Source: Eubacteriales bacterium (GTDB lineage Bacteria; Bacillota_A; Clostridia; Christensenellales; Aristaeellaceae). From it: a stretch of DNA of 9,306 bases. The position numbers were made by a program, and so were the translations under genes. Positions 7,090-9,306 of this stretch are shown piece after piece. Location: NCBI GenBank assembly GCA_028692205.1, contig JAQUXV010000074.1, positions 1 through 9,306 on the forward strand, written 5' to 3'. Positions within the stretch are counted from its first letter, which is position 1, and each line of letters starts with the position of its first letter. The notes beneath the pieces are model-generated. The model made no database searches, was not told where the DNA came from, and saw only the letters and a program-made list of their open reading frames with translations.

Positions 7090-7175
7090 GGTTTTTTGCC
7101 GGTCCCATGCCTGTGGGGCGGAATGCGCCACGCGGGCGCGGGATCGGTCATTTGCATGGTTGTTTAGGCAAAACC
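7090..7175. repeat. Nested imperfect inverted repeat in the spacer between the dehydrogenase and amidohydrolase genes
   Basis: Three nested arms occupy the spacer. GGTTTTTTGCC (7090-7100) faces GGCAAAACC (7167-7175) with two unpaired T's. CCATGC (7105-7110) faces GCATGG (7154-7159) perfectly. GTGG (7113-7116) faces CCAC (7128-7131) with a bulge and a short inner pair. In the transcript this could form a rod starting just after the dehydrogenase stop and ending two bases before the amidohydrolase ribosome binding site. No T-run follows, so it is not an intrinsic terminator. It might aid mRNA processing or set relative expression; that is inference. Confidence 0.45.
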
Positions 7176-7177
7176 GT

Positions 7178-8698
7178 TCAGCCTGCCGCTTCCTGCTCCA
7201 TAGGCCGTTTGGGCACGCGCTTCCCGGGCGAGATTGCCTCGGTGGGGCACACGGTCAGGCACAGGTGGCAGCCTACGCATTTGGCGGGAGCCAGCACAGG
7301 GCGGCGAAGATCATCCAGCGTCAGCGCCTGATGCCCCGCATCGTCGCAGGAGACGGCGCAGCGCCCACAGCCCACGCACATAGCGCGGTTGAATTTCGGG
7401 TAGCAGATGCTGGCCCGGTCCAGTTCCTCCGCCGACACGACGTTTGCAAGCGCTTTGCCGACCAGTTCGGTAACGCTTGTCATGCCCGCCGAAGCCAAAT
7501 ACAGGCGCATGCCATCGATCATGTCCTCAATAATGCGGTAGCCGTACTGCATCACGGCGGTGGTTACCTGCACGGTGCCGCACCCCATGGCGATAAACTC
7601 CGCGGCGTCCCGCCATGTTTCAATGCCGCCCATGCCGCTGATCGGCGCATCGGCCAACTGCGGGTGCTGCTTCATCGTCTGGATAAAGCGCAGAGCAATG
7701 GGTTTGACGGCCTTGCCGGAGTACCCGCCCACACTGCTCAGGCCCTCCACATCGGGACCGGAAGCGAAGGTTTGCAGGTTCACGTTCATCACGCTTTTAA
7801 TGGTGTTGATAGCCGCGATGCCGCTCGCGCCCGCATCCATGGCGGCAATGGCGGGCGGCTCCATGTGCCCCAGATTGGGCGTCATTTTTGCCAGCACCGG
7901 CAAATGGGTGCCGCGCAGCGTGGCGCGGGTGTAAGCCGCCACTAGCTCAGGGGTCTGCCCCACGTCCGAGCCCAGCCCGTTGGCGGCCATGTGCGGGCAG
8001 GAGAAATTGCACTCGATAATGTCCGCGCCCGCTTCGGTCACCAGCTCGGCCAGCTTCGTCCACTCGGCCTCATCCCGCCCCATAATCGAGGCGATGATGA
8101 CTTTTGTGGGGAATTCCGCCTTCAGTTTGCGGATGGACGCCAGATTTTCATCCGTCGTATGCTCGGAAATCTGCTCGATGTTCTTAAAACCCAGGAAGGG
8201 CGTAGCTTCCTTGCGGATAGCATCGAACCGGGGCGAAACCTCCTCCGGCACAAAAAGCCCGATGGTTTTGAACGCCGCGCCCGCCCAGCCCATGCGGAAC
8301 GCTCGGGCGATCATGTCGTAATCGTTGGCGACGATGGAAGAGGAGAGGAAGAACGGGTTCTCGCACTTTACGCCGCAGAATTCAATGGACAGATCAGCCT
8401 CGCCGGATTCCGGCTTTTTCTTTTCTGCAATATGCTTCAACGCCGTATCAACGGCCACGCCGCGCCCCGTGTGCGCCTTCAGGCAGGCGGAAAGGCAGGG
8501 GCGCTCCTCACAGGTCGGGCAAGGCAGCGGATCCGGCAACCCAAGCGCCGCGCCGCTCTCGTTTTCAAAACGCGCGGAACGCAGGGCGCGCGCCGCGTCC
8601 ACACCATAGGGGCAGGCTGCCGTGCAGGGCGCGTTTGCGCACAGCAGGCAACCGCCCGTTTCCTCCCGAAGCGTCAATGCGCCGTATAACTGTTCCAT
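7178..8698 (-). CDS. preA: PreA-like dihydropyrimidine dehydrogenase with N-terminal Fe-S domain
   Basis: The enzyme reduces uracil or thymine to the 5,6-dihydro form, the first step of reductive pyrimidine breakdown. At 506 residues it is about 95 longer than typical PreA (about 410). Residues 17-29 have Cys17-x2-Cys20-x4-Cys25-x3-Cys29, and 60-72 have Cys60-x2-Cys63-x4-Cys68-x3-Cys72 followed by GVAVDTALKHIAE. This resembles the N-terminal two-cluster domain I of animal DPD and of PreT. The FMN barrel (about 103-415) contains IECNFSCPH, whose Cys234 corresponds to the catalytic Cys of DPD, plus GLGSDVGQ (241-248) and SGMGGIETWRDAAEFI (354-369). The C-terminus has two [4Fe-4S] motifs, CVGCGRCAVSC (441-451) and CVGCHLCLTVC (474-484). 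The FAD and NAD(P)H domains of full-length DPD are absent, so electrons must come from a partner. The ATG at 8698 follows a purine-rich GGGGGAAGAGG and lies 21 bases after the hydA stop. Confidence 0.93.
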   Translation of the reverse strand: MEQLYGALTLREETGGCLLCANAPCTAACPYGVDAARALRSARFENESGAALGLPDPLPCPTCEERPCLSACLKAHTGRGVAVDTALKHIAEKKKPESGEADLSIEFCGVKCENPFFLSSSIVANDYDMIARAFRMGWAGAAFKTIGLFVPEEVSPRFDAIRKEATPFLGFKNIEQISEHTTDENLASIRKLKAEFPTKVIIASIMGRDEAEWTKLAELVTEAGADIIECNFSCPHMAANGLGSDVGQTPELVAAYTRATLRGTHLPVLAKMTPNLGHMEPPAIAAMDAGASGIAAINTIKSVMNVNLQTFASGPDVEGLSSVGGYSGKAVKPIALRFIQTMKQHPQLADAPISGMGGIETWRDAAEFIAMGCGTVQVTTAVMQYGYRIIEDMIDGMRLYLASAGMTSVTELVGKALANVVSAEELDRASICYPKFNRAMCVGCGRCAVSCDDAGHQALTLDDLRRPVLAPAKCVGCHLCLTVCPTEAISPGKRVPKRPMEQEAAG

Positions 8699-8719
8699 TG
8701 CCTCTTCCCCCTTCCGCGG

Positions 8720-9306
8720 TTATTTCACGTTGGGCACGCGTTTTACAAACTCGCCGTAGCCGGGCGTGCCGACGAACTCGCCGTCCTTGTAAACCAGTTT
8801 GCCGCGCACATAGGTCTGCACTGGGTACCCTTTCAGGGTCTTGCCTTCCCAAATGGTGTGGTCGTAATCGGAATGCATGTTGTTAACCGAAATGGTAAAG
8901 GTTTTTTCCGGATCGTAGAGCACGATATCCGCGTCCTTGCCGACCGAAAGCGAGCCTTTGCCCGCGCAGCCAAAAATCTTCGCGGGGTTGGTGGAACACA
9001 GCTCCACCGCGCGGGAGAAGCTGATCTTCCCCTCGTTGGCGGCGGAAAGCATGTACGGGTACAGGTTTTCCACACCCGCGCAGCCGTTGGGGATTTTAGT
9101 AAAGTCGTCCTTGCCCCAATCTTTCTCATAGCTCATAAAGGGGCAATGGTCGGTGGCGACGGTATCAATCGCGCCGGTCTGGATGGCTTTCCAGAGCGCT
9201 TCGCGGCTTTCCTCGCCCTTCATGGGCGGCGAGCAGACGAAGTTGCGGCCGTCGGGGCGCTTGTATACGTCGCAGGTAAATTCAAGGTATTGCGGGCAGG
9301 TCTCGA
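8720..9306 (-). CDS. hydA: Dihydropyrimidinase (partial, N-terminus beyond right edge)
   Basis: Dihydropyrimidinase opens the dihydrouracil or dihydrothymine ring to the N-carbamoyl-beta-amino acid; close relatives are hydantoinases. The window holds the last 194 codons of a protein usually about 460-480 long, starting at ETCPQYLEFTCD and continuing to the right edge without a stop. Visible family segments are CSPPMKGEE, the metal-binding AIDTVATDHCPF (Asp codon at 9151-9149), the substrate-contacting IPNGCAGVENLYPYML, then CSTNPAKIFG and KGSLSVGKDADIVLYDPE, typical of the C-terminal beta-sandwich of the amidohydrolase superfamily. The first catalytic half (HxH, carboxylated Lys) is outside the window. 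The internal Met at 9223 is not the start. It is followed after 21 bases by the dehydrogenase gene, so the two are cotranscribed and encode consecutive pathway steps. A D-hydantoinase role cannot be excluded from sequence, but the neighbour favours dihydropyrimidine. Confidence 0.94.
   Translation of the reverse strand, partial: ETCPQYLEFTCDVYKRPDGRNFVCSPPMKGEESREALWKAIQTGAIDTVATDHCPFMSYEKDWGKDDFTKIPNGCAGVENLYPYMLSAANEGKISFSRAVELCSTNPAKIFGCAGKGSLSVGKDADIVLYDPEKTFTISVNNMHSDYDHTIWEGKTLKGYPVQTYVRGKLVYKDGEFVGTPGYGEFVKRVPNVK

Noticed and set aside
7075..7131. 19-residue N-terminal extension of the amidohydrolase to the ATG at 7131
   Set aside because: The extension is not family-like and lies in the structured spacer. 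AGGAGG at 7083-7088 supports the start at 7074.

Overview
The window is GC-rich (near 60% by eye) and gene-dense. It has strong AGGAGG-type ribosome binding sites, overlapping operon genes and a class I dihydroorotase. Together these suggest a high-GC member of the Bacillota, most likely an anaerobic clostridium. That placement is inference; there is no marker gene here.

Left part (1-4453, minus strand): a de novo pyrimidine/arginine precursor operon in the order pyrC - carA - carB. Adjacent genes overlap by 13 and 8 bases. carB runs off the left edge with 698 codons present. The operon is driven by a near-consensus sigma-A type promoter at 4506-4534 with a leader of only about 45 bases.

Middle (4454-5844): a divergent intergenic region carries back-to-back promoters. 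It is followed on the plus strand by a secreted or lipid-anchored protein with a phosphodiester glycosidase (NAGPA/DUF2233-type) domain. Between the stop codon of this gene and the convergent stop codon of the next one lies a compact 146-base element. It consists of 14-base perfect outer arms, five hairpins and a central 24-base perfect palindrome. Its two halves are diverged inverted copies of each other, with compensatory changes in the stems. This is the most unusual non-coding signal in the window.

Right part (5845-9306, minus strand): a reductive pyrimidine degradation operon. In order of transcription it reads dihydropyrimidinase (hydA, cut by the right edge), a PreA-like dihydropyrimidine dehydrogenase with an extra N-terminal iron-sulfur domain, and an M20-family N-carbamoyl amidohydrolase. 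Together these would take uracil or thymine to dihydropyrimidine, then N-carbamoyl-beta-amino acid, then beta-alanine or beta-aminoisobutyrate. Synthesis and breakdown of the pyrimidine ring are therefore neighbours, separated only by the glycosidase gene and the structured element.

I saw no tRNA, rRNA, CRISPR array, transposase or phage gene. No gene-free stretch exceeds 300 bases. The window is mostly ordinary metabolism. The two items most worth checking are the structured element at 5696-5841 and the unusual domain architecture of the dehydrogenase at 7178-8698.
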